DNA of 64,000 nucleotides from Gammaproteobacteria bacterium. GTDB taxonomy: Bacteria; Pseudomonadota; Gammaproteobacteria; Enterobacterales; Kangiellaceae. The stretch is taken from NCBI GenBank assembly GCA_013373375.1, contig JABXHY010000027.1:62001-126000 (forward strand), written 5' to 3'. Position numbers and translations under genes: made by a program. Each line of letters opens with the position of its first letter. The stretch's first letter is position 1. The notes below the pieces were generated by a model. That model was given only the letters and a program-made list of their open reading frames with translations. It was not told where the DNA came from and did not search any database. This document shows positions 1 through 10,361 of this stretch, piece by piece.

Positions 1-3000
1 TACAGCCATGCTCCCTTTTTAGCCTTTCCAGGTGCGGGGTTTAGTTTATTCGATCCCGAGACAGGCAATAACCTGAAATATAATTCTGAAAGTGGCTTAA
101 GTGATAACAACGTAACGGACTTTTTAGTCACGACAGATAACAAGCTCTGGATTACCAGTTATGGTGGAGGTCTTGATGTTTTTGATCCTGAAACAAAACA
201 GATTGAAGCGATCAAACTTCCAAAGACTAAAGCAAAATCTCGCGCAATGTCTGTTGCCCAAGACGCTAAAGGAACTCTTTGGATTCCTATGATGAGTGAA
301 GGATTAATTGAACTTGATCCAGAAACTCGGTCTACATTTTTACACAAAAGTATTAAAGTAAATGATCTGTCCTTGAGCGATAACAGCGCAAGCCAAATAT
401 TAATCGATGATAATTTGCTCTGGGTTGGAACCTGGCAAGCAGGGCTGCATCTTTCAAACTTATCAAGCCGACAATTTGGTAAGTTATTAGCGAGTTTTGA
501 ACAGCCTAATAGTTTATCAAGTTCGGATGTTACGCACATTAGCTTTTCAGATACAACAGGTCACATATGGCTCGCCAATGGAAGTGATTTAATTGAGTAT
601 GACATAGGATTAAATTTAGTTAAAAAGTATCCGATTAAGGATATTTTAAAATACTCTGAGGACAGTAATGTCTTATTTGTTCACGCTGATAGCGGTGGAC
701 GAATATGGTTTAACTCCAGACAATATGGTTTACACAGCTTTACTCCGAGCTCAAATAGCAGTGACAAAAAAGAAGTGTTAAATGGGAAAGCTGAAGCGAG
801 TGATTTTAACAAAGTAACAGCAAATAATCTTACGAGTTACCAGTCGTTGATCTCTAATCGCCGGATAACCGTTATGACAAAGTCTAGCGATAATCAATAC
901 TTAATCGGTTCGAGAGCTAGTGGACTTGTTTTAATTGATTTAGATACTAATGAATCAAAAAAAATCGAAATATCAAACGGGACATCAAGTGATAGTCCTT
1001 TGGCTATTACTAAAGATGGTATTTTGAGAGATGATATTGCGGGTGGATGGTGGGTAGCTACAACAAACTATGGCCTTAAGTTTCTAACCGAAAACTATGA
1101 GCTTTTAAACATTGACCAAATCAATCGAGAAGTTAACCACAACATAATCACGTCCTTAGCTTTAGAGAGTAACAATGAGCTTTGGTTAGGAACACAAGGT
1201 CAAGGACTGCTAAAGCTAACATGGCAAAATGAAAGAGAAGTTTCAGAAACACCCAGTATATTGTCTTACTCTGTTAATGAAGGATTAGCTTCAAGTTCAA
1301 TTGGAACTATCTATTCTTTTGAAAACTATGTTTGGCTCACGACAACACAGGGATTGAGTCGTTTTGATAAACAGAACAATACAATTTTAAATTTTTCGAC
1401 TCAAGATGGTGCTTTGGGCGAATACAGCATAGGTGTTGGCGCTAAAGTAAACAATGAGCTGTTGATCGTTGCTGGGTTTCATGGAGCTAGTTACTTTTAT
1501 CCATCGGAAATAAAATTATCGTCACAACATCCTAAGTTAGTGATTAATGAGTTATTACTTTCAAATAAAAATGCTATTATTTCGAATGATAATGAAGTAA
1601 GCCCTCTACAAAATTCAGTAGTTGAGCACGTTGATCATTTAACTTTCCATCACGCGAACAGCCACTTTACATTTGGTTTTTCTGCATTAGAGTTTGTAAA
1701 TCCAGATTTAATAACTTATGCATATCGACTAAAAGGGTTTGATTCCAATTGGCTTTACACTACTGCATCTCGTCGATTTGCAACCTATACAAATCTTGAT
1801 TCTGGAAACTATCTCTTTGAACTAAAAAGTAGTGACCGATTTGGTCGTTGGAGCGGTGACACTATATCAATTTCTTTGACTGTTGAGCCTGCTCCATGGC
1901 GATCTTGGTGGGCATATTTATTGTACGTTATGATCTTTTTGACGATTGCGACTGCTTTTCTGTGGCAGCGTCTTATGAAGATAAAAGTAATTAAAGAAAG
2001 AAATGAGCAATTATCAATTACGTCGAAGTTATTCGAGAACACATCTGAAGGCGTTATTTTATTTGATGAAAATTTTAGAATTACGGTCGTTAATCAAGGT
2101 TACTGTGATATCACGGGTTTCAATGCCAACGAGCTAACCGGACAGCAACTTAAATTACCGGATATCGAAGACCAAAAAACCTATCAGCTTGAATCAATAT
2201 TCTCAAACGTACAAAGCGGTGGTAAGTGGCGGGGCGAACTTTGGGCACAGCGGAAGGATGGTGATATTTTTCCAATAGAAATTGTGGTTGATCAGATAGA
2301 GAATACAGTAGATGTAGGATCGGGTAATAGTTTGTCCCGCGACTATCAATACGTGGCCGTGCTATCCGATATAACTCAGAGAAAAAAGGATGAGAAAAAA
2401 CTAAAAGAACTAGCTTATTATGATGAACTTACTTTGCTGCCAAATCGAAGTAGCTTTGAGAAAATTGTTGAGTTAGAAATTGAGAGCAATTCAAGTTATA
2501 AACTAGCTCCTTTTGCAGTTATGTTTATTGACTTGGATAACTTCAAATCTATTAATGACTCACTAGGTCATAATGTGGGCGATAAATTTTTACAAAAGCT
2601 TGCTAAAAGTCTTCGAAGCCAGGTTGATGCGAGAATAACCATTGGCAGACTTGGTGGTGATGAGTTTTTGATTTTGGCTCCGGTTAATGTGCTTCAGGAA
2701 TTGGAAGTTAGTGAAAACCTTTCTACATCCGAAGCCGCAGTAAGTGTCGCACAATCTATTTTTGAGAGTGCCAGCAAAACCATCGAAGTTGATGAATATC
2801 GTTTGAGAACAACCTGCAGTATTGGGATAGCGATCTATCCTAAACACGGCATGACCTTTGAGCGATTATTAAGAAATGCCGATACCGCTATGTATGAAGC
2901 GAAAAAGGATCTTTATCATAATATTCATTGTTACGACAAACAAATGAATGTTTTTGCTCGATATCAATTTGAAGTGGCAGAAGAAATTCGCGAGGATATT

Positions 3001-3741
3001 AAGAAGCGTTTATTCATGCCTTATTATCAGGCGAAAGCCGATACCAAGACCGGAAAAATGTGCGGCATAGAGGTTTTGACTCGATGGCATAACAAGAAGC
3101 TTGGGTGGATAGAGCCTATTCAGTTTATTCCAATAGCTGAAGAGCGAGGTTTAATTAATATACTTACTGAGCAAGTTATCGAATTAGCGTGTGAGCAAAT
3201 TTTACCATTAGTCCAACAGGGTAAATTAAAAGGACGAATGTCGATTAACTTATCTCCGGTTCAATTTCATCAAGTGGACATCGTAGAACGAATTTTAGCA
3301 ATTTTGAAGAAAACCAATTTCCCAACGAAATTTTTAGAGGTAGAAGTTACAGAAAGTGTCGCTATTCACGATCGACAGCAGGCTCTCGAACATATGCATA
3401 AAATTCGGGATGCGGGTATTCAGATTGCTTTGGATGATTTTGGGACTGGATATTCCTCATTAAGTTATTTACACAAATATCCTTTGAACATTGTTAAGAT
3501 CGATCGCAGCTTTGTTGGTGAGTTGATGGTTAACAATGACAACCAAAAGGTCACCTCAGCCATTATTGGTATGTCTCATTCTCTCGGTATGACAGTAACC
3601 GCAGAAGGTGTAGAAGATACCAGCCAATTAAAATATTTGATAGAGCAGCGATGTGATTATGTTCAAGGTTATTTGTTTCACAAGCCCTGTGATATACAGG
3701 GCTTGATTGATTTTATTGACAGTGATCCTAAACTTTTTTAG
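1..3741 (+). CDS. Sensor protein: beta-propeller (reg_prop) + Y_Y_Y + TM + PAS + GGDEF + EAL; 5' end outside the window
   Basis: Frame 1 is open from base 1 (YSHAPFLAFPGAGFSLFDPETGN...), so the listed ATG at 247 is internal. Motifs: repeated LWxGTxxxGL blades, YRLKGFDSNW...YTNLDSGNYLFELKSSD (Y_Y_Y), TM near LLYVMIFLTIATAFLW, PAS (ENTSEGVILFDENFRITVVN), RLGGDEF, EVLTRW and DDFGTGYSSLSYL (EAL). Confidence 0.93.
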   Translation, partial: YSHAPFLAFPGAGFSLFDPETGNNLKYNSESGLSDNNVTDFLVTTDNKLWITSYGGGLDVFDPETKQIEAIKLPKTKAKSRAMSVAQDAKGTLWIPMMSEGLIELDPETRSTFLHKSIKVNDLSLSDNSASQILIDDNLLWVGTWQAGLHLSNLSSRQFGKLLASFEQPNSLSSSDVTHISFSDTTGHIWLANGSDLIEYDIGLNLVKKYPIKDILKYSEDSNVLFVHADSGGRIWFNSRQYGLHSFTPSSNSSDKKEVLNGKAEASDFNKVTANNLTSYQSLISNRRITVMTKSSDNQYLIGSRASGLVLIDLDTNESKKIEISNGTSSDSPLAITKDGILRDDIAGGWWVATTNYGLKFLTENYELLNIDQINREVNHNIITSLALESNNELWLGTQGQGLLKLTWQNEREVSETPSILSYSVNEGLASSSIGTIYSFENYVWLTTTQGLSRFDKQNNTILNFSTQDGALGEYSIGVGAKVNNELLIVAGFHGASYFYPSEIKLSSQHPKLVINELLLSNKNAIISNDNEVSPLQNSVVEHVDHLTFHHANSHFTFGFSALEFVNPDLITYAYRLKGFDSNWLYTTASRRFATYTNLDSGNYLFELKSSDRFGRWSGDTISISLTVEPAPWRSWWAYLLYVMIFLTIATAFLWQRLMKIKVIKERNEQLSITSKLFENTSEGVILFDENFRITVVNQGYCDITGFNANELTGQQLKLPDIEDQKTYQLESIFSNVQSGGKWRGELWAQRKDGDIFPIEIVVDQIENTVDVGSGNSLSRDYQYVAVLSDITQRKKDEKKLKELAYYDELTLLPNRSSFEKIVELEIESNSSYKLAPFAVMFIDLDNFKSINDSLGHNVGDKFLQKLAKSLRSQVDARITIGRLGGDEFLILAPVNVLQELEVSENLSTSEAAVSVAQSIFESASKTIEVDEYRLRTTCSIGIAIYPKHGMTFERLLRNADTAMYEAKKDLYHNIHCYDKQMNVFARYQFEVAEEIREDIKKRLFMPYYQAKADTKTGKMCGIEVLTRWHNKKLGWIEPIQFIPIAEERGLINILTEQVIELACEQILPLVQQGKLKGRMSINLSPVQFHQVDIVERILAILKKTNFPTKFLEVEVTESVAIHDRQQALEHMHKIRDAGIQIALDDFGTGYSSLSYLHKYPLNIVKIDRSFVGELMVNNDNQKVTSAIIGMSHSLGMTVTAEGVEDTSQLKYLIEQRCDYVQGYLFHKPCDIQGLIDFIDSDPKLF

Positions 3742-3833
3742 ATTTATCCAGCCAACTGATTTGAATTTACAGATTTCCTAAAACGCTCTAAACTTCAATT
3801 CAAAATCGAAGAGATATTAAAAAGGACTATCAA

Positions 3834-4385
3834 ATGAGTGATATTCATATGAGCGACTCTCAAAGGCTCAAATTTCGCTTGATGGATCGTTCAGATGCTC
3901 AACATTTATTTGAATTGGACCAAGATCCTGAAGTCATGAAATACATTGACGGCGGTCGATGTACCAGTTGGGATAAAATAAAAACCATTTTATTACCGAG
4001 AATGGAAAAGTACCGTAACCCAGAAAAAGGTTGGGGAATTTGGATGGTGAGCATAAAGGAGACAAATGAATACGTAGGTTGGATTTTAGTAAGGCCAATG
4101 CATTTTTTTACTGAGTTACGCGACGATAGTGATATTGAGCTGGGTTGGCGATTTAAACAACTTTCGTGGGGAAAGGGATATGCAACGGAAGCGGCCAAAA
4201 AAATAAGCGATGAGTTAGTAAGCAAGAACCCTGATATAAAATCATTTAGTGCGATAGCCGATCCTGATAATACTGCTTCCATCAATATTATGGAAAAGCT
4301 TGGTATGAAGTTTTTAAAGCAGGATATATTTCGAGATCCACTCATCGAAACCGAAGTTGTTTATTACTCGCATCGTGTCAATTAG
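3834..4385 (+). CDS. GNAT family N-acetyltransferase (RimJ/RimL-like)
   Basis: 183 aa; IELGWRFKQLSWGKGYATEAAKKI and DNTASINIMEKLGMKF are typical GNAT motifs. Confidence 0.85.
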   Translation: MSDIHMSDSQRLKFRLMDRSDAQHLFELDQDPEVMKYIDGGRCTSWDKIKTILLPRMEKYRNPEKGWGIWMVSIKETNEYVGWILVRPMHFFTELRDDSDIELGWRFKQLSWGKGYATEAAKKISDELVSKNPDIKSFSAIADPDNTASINIMEKLGMKFLKQDIFRDPLIETEVVYYSHRVN

Positions 4386-4390
4386 TAAAT

Positions 4391-5938
4391 TTACTTTGTG
4401 ACTTTGCCGTGCTTTTTGACTTTGACCTGATATAAATCGAGTCGACGATCTTTTAGGTTATTGACCGAGCCTTCGGTATTCAATAGCTTTAACTTATCCA
4501 GATCGACATCTGCATATATCATCATTTCAGCATTTGCAGTCGCTTCCGCTAAGATCGCATCATGAGGGAAGTAGACATCTGATGGCGAGAACACAGCTGA
4601 TTGTGCATATTGAATGTTGACGTTATCGACTCGAGGCAGATTTCCAACACTGCCAGCAATCGCCACATAGCATTCATTCTCAATAGCTCTTGCCTGAGAG
4701 CAAAGTCGAACTCGAAGGTACCCATTTTTGGTGTCGACCCAAAAAGGAACGAACAGTATTTGAACGTCTTGTTCGGCTAAAATTCTGGCGAGTTCTGGAA
4801 ACTCTGAGTCGTAACAAATCAATATTCCCACGCGTCCTGCATCTGTCTCAAAAACTTGGACAGTGTCGCCTCCATCAAGCACCCAGTCTCTTTTTTCATG
4901 CGGGGTAATATGTATTTTAAACTGTTCATCAATCTGGCCATCGCGGTGACATAGATAGGCCACATTATATAACCGATTATCCTCTTGTACGGGCATACTG
5001 CCGCAAACAATATTGATATTGTACTCCACTGCCATTTGTGACATTCGTAATTTGATTTCTTCGCTAAAAGTTGACAGAAACTTCACCGCTTCAACTGGTG
5101 TTTTCTCTGGCGCTAGTCCCATTAATGGAGCGCTAAAAAATTCTGGAAACAGCGCAAAATCTGATTGGTAATCTGACAAGGAGGATACAATAAATTCTGT
5201 TTGTGCCAGTAAGTCATCAAGTGATGTTACGGTTCTCATTTGCCATTGAGCTACACCAATGCGAACTATTGATTTTTCAACAGCGTGAATCGACTCAGAT
5301 TCTTCCTCGTAAAAAATATTGTCCCATTCGAGTAAAGTTGCGAAGCCACGAGATTTTTTATCTTCGGGCAAATACTTGTGCATTAGACGTTTAATATCGA
5401 AGTCATTCGAAAGTTGAAAAGACAGAATCGGATCGTAAATTTCCTTTCGAACCACAGACTCGATATAGTCGCCAACGGACATTTTGTCTGAGTAGTCTCG
5501 ATAACCTGGAATTCTTCCACCTGCCAAAATAGCCTTTAAGTTGAGTGCTCGGCAAAGTTCTCGACGCGCTTCATAAAGACGTCGGCCAAGTCTTAAACCT
5601 CGGTAGTCTGGATGAACAAAAACATCCAAACCATAGAGAGCGTCGCCCCGGTCATCGTGTCTCGCAATTTCTTTATCCGATACAACATCTTTATAAGTAT
5701 GGCGGGAAGAATAGCGCTGATAATCAACTTTAATTGTCAAAGCTGCGGCAATCAGTTTACCGTTATCATCAATACAGACTTGTCCGTCAGGAAATGCATT
5801 CACTAATGCTTGGATAGTGGCTTTCGGCCATGCACCGCCAATATCTGGGTATACCATATCCATTAACTCTGCGAGTTCACGATAATCATCAGGCGTGATA
5901 ACTCGCAGATTAAGTAGCGTTTCTTGGTTTTGTGTCAT
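4391..5938 (-). CDS. Bifunctional GNAT acetyltransferase / carbon-nitrogen hydrolase (nitrilase superfamily)
   Basis: 515 aa; N-terminal GNAT (DVFVHPDYRGLRLGRRLYEARRELC) fused to a nitrilase domain with candidate Glu (LFPEFF), Lys (HEKRDW) and Cys (GILICYDSEFPE) catalytic residues. Confidence 0.88.
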   Translation of the reverse strand: MTQNQETLLNLRVITPDDYRELAELMDMVYPDIGGAWPKATIQALVNAFPDGQVCIDDNGKLIAAALTIKVDYQRYSSRHTYKDVVSDKEIARHDDRGDALYGLDVFVHPDYRGLRLGRRLYEARRELCRALNLKAILAGGRIPGYRDYSDKMSVGDYIESVVRKEIYDPILSFQLSNDFDIKRLMHKYLPEDKKSRGFATLLEWDNIFYEEESESIHAVEKSIVRIGVAQWQMRTVTSLDDLLAQTEFIVSSLSDYQSDFALFPEFFSAPLMGLAPEKTPVEAVKFLSTFSEEIKLRMSQMAVEYNINIVCGSMPVQEDNRLYNVAYLCHRDGQIDEQFKIHITPHEKRDWVLDGGDTVQVFETDAGRVGILICYDSEFPELARILAEQDVQILFVPFWVDTKNGYLRVRLCSQARAIENECYVAIAGSVGNLPRVDNVNIQYAQSAVFSPSDVYFPHDAILAEATANAEMMIYADVDLDKLKLLNTEGSVNNLKDRRLDLYQVKVKKHGKVTK

Positions 5939-5988
5939 GGTAGTGGTCTAGTCCTACTCGTTAAAAGACGCTATGTCACATTCAACTT

Positions 5989-8715
5989 TTAATCATTTAA
6001 AAGTTTTCGAATCACAAAGTGCAAGATACCGCCATTTGCAAAATATTGATATTCATTTTCTGTATCAATTCTTACAATCATCTCAATATCTTGTTCGCTA
6101 CCCTGATCATCTTTAACAGTAACGGTTACCATTTTGTCACCTGCTTTCGCTGCAGGAATATTGAAAGTTTCTTTACCCGTCAAATTATATTTATCGGCAC
6201 TTTCGCCATTTTTAAATTGCAATGGCAAAATGCCCATACCAATCAAGTTTGAGCGATGGATCCTTTCATAGCTTTCTGCCATTACCGCTCTAATTCCGAG
6301 TAAGCTTGGACCTTTTGCAGCCCAGTCTCGACTAGAACCTGTTCCGTATTCTTTACCGGCAATTACAACGGTAGGAACTTCATCACTCTGATATTTCATC
6401 GCGGCATCATAAATCGACATTTGCTCATTCGATGGAAAATGAGTCGTGCAGCTGCCTTCCGTTCCTGGCGCTAATAAGTTCTTTAGACGAACATTCGCAA
6501 AAGTTCCGCGCATCATGACTTCATGATTACCGCGACGAGAACCATAAGAGTTAAAGTCTTTTGTTTCGACACCTAAAGAGTGTAAATATTTGCCTGCTGG
6601 ACTGTTTTCGGCAATCGCACCTGCAGGAGAAATATGATCCGTAGTAATACTGTCTGCTACTTTTACCAAGCAGCGCGCGTCGTTAATCGAGCTGACATCT
6701 GGTTCTGATTTTTCCATATCAGCAAAAAAAGGAGGATGCTCTATGTAAGTGGAGTCAGGCCAGTCGTAAATGGCATCATCGGAAACAGTTAAATCGTCCC
6801 AAACTTGATTTCCTTTAAATACATCGGCGTATTTTTCGCTGAATAAATTTTGTGACACAAACTCGCCTGCGAGTTCTTTTATTTTATCATCGCTTGGCCA
6901 AATATCTTTAAGGAAAACATCATTACCGGATTCATCCTGTCCTAACGGCTCTTTTGTAATATCAATTTGCATATTCCCGGCGAGTGCGTAGGCAACAACT
7001 AAGGGTGGTGATGCAAGATAGTTGGCCGCAATGTCGGAATGAATACGTCCTTCAAAATTCCGGTTACCCGATAACACAGAACAAACCGGAAGTTTACCCA
7101 TGCGAATGCCTTTTTCGATTGGGTCGGGTAACGGCCCCGAATTACCAATGCAAGTGGTGCAGCCATAGCCGACAAGATTAAACCCTAATGCTTCTAAATC
7201 ATCCAGCAAGCCCGCATTTTCAAGATATTCAGTGACGACTTGTGAGCCGGGGGCGAGAGATGTTTTCACCCAAGGCTTTGTGGTTAGCCCTTTCTCTCTT
7301 GCATTTTTTGCCAGTAACCCAGCCGCGAGTAAAACCGAAGGATTACTGGTGTTAGTGCAACTTGTTATCGCAGCGATGACAACTGCACCAGGTTTCAATT
7401 GAAATTTTTGATTGTTAAAAGCAACCGGCACTCCAGAATGGATATCAGCCGTGGATTTAGCATCAGTTGCATTACCGCCTTCGTCAGAAAAATTACTCGC
7501 GTCGGGATCTATCACGGAAATTCTTTGTTCTAGCCAATCTGAAAACTTATTTGCGGCTTGATCCAATGCAATTCGATCTTGCGGTCGCTTAGGTCCAGCA
7601 ATAGACGGAACAATTGATGATAGATCGATCTCCAGAGTTTCATGATATTCCGCATCAGGCGAAGAGTCATCGTGCCAAATGCCAAGTTCTTTCGCGTACT
7701 CTTCAACCAGCGTTTGTTGTTCGTCACTACGATTAGTGAGTTTTAAATAACGAATTGATTCTTCATCGAGAGGGAATATCCCACAAGTTGCACCGTATTC
7801 TGGTGCCATGTTAGCAATAGTTGCTCTATCGGCTGTCGAGAGGTGCTTTAAACCTGGGCCATAAAACTCAACAAATTTGCCTACTACACCATGGGCTCGG
7901 AGTTGCTCCGTAATTGTCAGCACCATGTCTGTCGCAGTAACACCTGCGGATAATTTTCCAGTTAATTTAAATCCCACAACTTTCGGAATTAACATTGTAA
8001 CTGGTTGCCCAAGCATTGCTGCTTCTGCTTCGATTCCACCAACACCCCAGCCCAAGATGCCAAGACCATTGATCATAGTGGTATGTGAGTCAGTTCCGAC
8101 TAGCGTATCTGGATAAGCCCACTCTGTACCATCTTTGTCAGCAGAAAACACACAGCGTGCTAAGTATTCCAAATTTACCTGGTGAACGATTCCACGACCG
8201 GGAGGAACAACTTTAAAATTGCTAAAAGATCCTTGTCCCCATTTTAAGAATTGATATCGTTCTTTATTTCGTTCGATTTCTATAGCCGTATTTTTTTCAA
8301 AAGCATCTTCTGTCGCGAAATGGTCAACCATAACAGAGTGATCAATAACTAGCTCAACAGGATTAAAAGGATTTATTTTTTGAGCATCGCCGCCAAGGTT
8401 TTGAATGGCATTTCGCATCGCTGCTAAATCAACGATCGCAGGAACACCAGTAAAGTCTTGTAAAATAACTCGAGCTGGCACAAATGCAATTTCGTGTTCT
8501 GAATAATTTTTGGTGTCCCATTTGGCGAGTTGCTCGATATCATCTTTGGTGACAAAGGGTTCGTCATAATGACGTAGGCAATTCTCCAACAATATTTTTA
8601 TGGAGAAGGGTAGGCGGTCTAAATCATATTTTTCGGCGAGCGCCTTAAAACTGACCATCTTGTATTTTTGTTGTTTGACGGTTAGTTCAGTAGTGCTATT
8701 GAGTTGGTCAGTCAT
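5989..8715 (-). CDS. acnA: Aconitate hydratase
   Basis: 908 aa; VGTDSHTTMINGLGILGWGVGGIEAEA, ITSCTNTSNPSV, GYGCTTCIGNSGPL, SYGSRRGNHEVMMRGTFAN, GKEYGTGSSRDWAAKG. Confidence 0.96.
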   Translation of the reverse strand: MTDQLNSTTELTVKQQKYKMVSFKALAEKYDLDRLPFSIKILLENCLRHYDEPFVTKDDIEQLAKWDTKNYSEHEIAFVPARVILQDFTGVPAIVDLAAMRNAIQNLGGDAQKINPFNPVELVIDHSVMVDHFATEDAFEKNTAIEIERNKERYQFLKWGQGSFSNFKVVPPGRGIVHQVNLEYLARCVFSADKDGTEWAYPDTLVGTDSHTTMINGLGILGWGVGGIEAEAAMLGQPVTMLIPKVVGFKLTGKLSAGVTATDMVLTITEQLRAHGVVGKFVEFYGPGLKHLSTADRATIANMAPEYGATCGIFPLDEESIRYLKLTNRSDEQQTLVEEYAKELGIWHDDSSPDAEYHETLEIDLSSIVPSIAGPKRPQDRIALDQAANKFSDWLEQRISVIDPDASNFSDEGGNATDAKSTADIHSGVPVAFNNQKFQLKPGAVVIAAITSCTNTSNPSVLLAAGLLAKNAREKGLTTKPWVKTSLAPGSQVVTEYLENAGLLDDLEALGFNLVGYGCTTCIGNSGPLPDPIEKGIRMGKLPVCSVLSGNRNFEGRIHSDIAANYLASPPLVVAYALAGNMQIDITKEPLGQDESGNDVFLKDIWPSDDKIKELAGEFVSQNLFSEKYADVFKGNQVWDDLTVSDDAIYDWPDSTYIEHPPFFADMEKSEPDVSSINDARCLVKVADSITTDHISPAGAIAENSPAGKYLHSLGVETKDFNSYGSRRGNHEVMMRGTFANVRLKNLLAPGTEGSCTTHFPSNEQMSIYDAAMKYQSDEVPTVVIAGKEYGTGSSRDWAAKGPSLLGIRAVMAESYERIHRSNLIGMGILPLQFKNGESADKYNLTGKETFNIPAAKAGDKMVTVTVKDDQGSEQDIEMIVRIDTENEYQYFANGGILHFVIRKLLND

Positions 8716-8948
8716 AATGTCGTTCCTCGCTCAAAAATTCTTAAAGGTTAAGGTGAAAGTTTGTCTATTATTGAGCCAGTTTAAATCATTGCTGCACTCA
8801 CGCTATTCGAATACAGAAACTCTTACGTTGTTAAACAGAACTTAGAACTTAAAATAAACGGACTCGTTTTCTATTGCTTGACAAACATCATAGTAATCTC
8901 TCAATGTAGAGGGAAATTCTTTATTTCTCAATACCCTAGGAGCGATAA

Positions 8949-10361
8949 ATGGCTGATTTTCGGATAGAAAAAGACAGTATGGGGGCAATCAAAGTGCCGC
9001 AGGATGCATGGTATGGCTCTCAAACTCAACGGGCGATAGAAAATTTCGATTACTCTCCTAATCCAATGCCAACGTCATTTATTCGAAGCTTAATTGAGAT
9101 AAAGAGAGCGGCAACGCTTGCTAACAAATCACTTTCCGAGATTGATTCATCTAAAGCAGTGGCAATAAAAGACGCCTGTGACTTTTTACTTAATCGTAAC
9201 TTGAGCAATGAAAAATTAATGGCGAATTTTCCGGTAAGCATTTATCAAACTGGATCAGGTACCAGTTCGAATATGAACGCAAATGAAGTTATTGCACATC
9301 TGGCTGAGCAACAATTGTCTAAGCAACAAGGCGATGCAGTGAACATTCATCCGAATGACGATGTTAATTACGGACAAAGCAGCAACGATGTGATTCCCAG
9401 CTGTGTGCAATTATCGTTAGCAAGTTATTGCGTCGATTATTTTTTGCCTGCAATCGATCAAGCAATAGCAAAACTTAACAATTTAGCCGAGCAATATCGA
9501 GACATAATCAAAACCGGCAGAACCCATCTAATGGACGCTATGCCCATTTCATTAGGAGAGGAGGTTGCCACTTGGGCGTTTCAATTGAGTGAAAGCCGAG
9601 AAAGAGTGATCGGTTCTTTAGGTCGTTTAACGCAAATTCCACTTGGCGGCACTGCAGTTGGAACCGGAATTAATCGTCACCCACAATTTCCAGAAAAAGT
9701 GTGCGAACTTTTATCAGAGCGTTTGTCGCTCCCAATTAAGCCGTGTAAAAACTTTAGTTCGAGAATGAGCGCTCAATCTCCAACGCTGGAAATGCATGGT
9801 CAACTAAAAGTTTTAGCGACTGACGTGATTAAAATTGCAAATGATTTGCGTTGGATGAATTCGGGACCTAATCAAGGACTCGGTGAATTGCAATTAAAGG
9901 CTCTTCAACCTGGATCGTCGATAATGCCGAGCAAAGTTAACCCTGTCATTCCCGAAAGCATCGCAATGATGTGTGCTCAGGTACTGGGAAATGATGTTAC
10001 TTTATCGGTAGCGAACCAGTCGGGTAATTTTCAATTAAATGTTATGCTGCCCTTAATAGCCGCTAAGTCTTTAGAGTCAGCAGAACTCATAACCAGTAGT
10101 TTGATTGCATTGGCAGAAAAAGGTCTTAGCGATATTTCTGTGAATGAAGCAAAGTTAAAGTCTTCGGTTAGTAAAAACCCGATACTGATTACTGCTTTAA
10201 ATAAAAAGATCGGTTATGAAAAAGCAGCGAAAATTGCAAAACAAGCACTAGCTGAAGGGCGTAACATAATCGATATTGCAGTTGAGCAGACCGATTTATC
10301 AGAACAAGAGTTATCCGAATTACTTGATCCTAAAAAGTTAGCGTTTCCATTTGACGATTAG
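8949..10361 (+). CDS. fumC: Class II fumarate hydratase
   Basis: 470 aa; signature GSSIMPSKVNPVIPE, TGSGTSSNMNANEVIA, GRTHLMDAMPISLGEE. Confidence 0.95.
   Translation: MADFRIEKDSMGAIKVPQDAWYGSQTQRAIENFDYSPNPMPTSFIRSLIEIKRAATLANKSLSEIDSSKAVAIKDACDFLLNRNLSNEKLMANFPVSIYQTGSGTSSNMNANEVIAHLAEQQLSKQQGDAVNIHPNDDVNYGQSSNDVIPSCVQLSLASYCVDYFLPAIDQAIAKLNNLAEQYRDIIKTGRTHLMDAMPISLGEEVATWAFQLSESRERVIGSLGRLTQIPLGGTAVGTGINRHPQFPEKVCELLSERLSLPIKPCKNFSSRMSAQSPTLEMHGQLKVLATDVIKIANDLRWMNSGPNQGLGELQLKALQPGSSIMPSKVNPVIPESIAMMCAQVLGNDVTLSVANQSGNFQLNVMLPLIAAKSLESAELITSSLIALAEKGLSDISVNEAKLKSSVSKNPILITALNKKIGYEKAAKIAKQALAEGRNIIDIAVEQTDLSEQELSELLDPKKLAFPFDD

Noticed and set aside
3899-4345. 148-aa minus-strand ORF opposite the GNAT gene
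   Set aside because: Fully antisense to a recognisable acetyltransferase; no independent support.
5984-6005. AACTTTTAA-tcat-TTAAAAGTT hairpin at the acnA stop codon
   Set aside because: All-AT stem overlapping the stop codon in AT-rich DNA; too weak to call a terminator.
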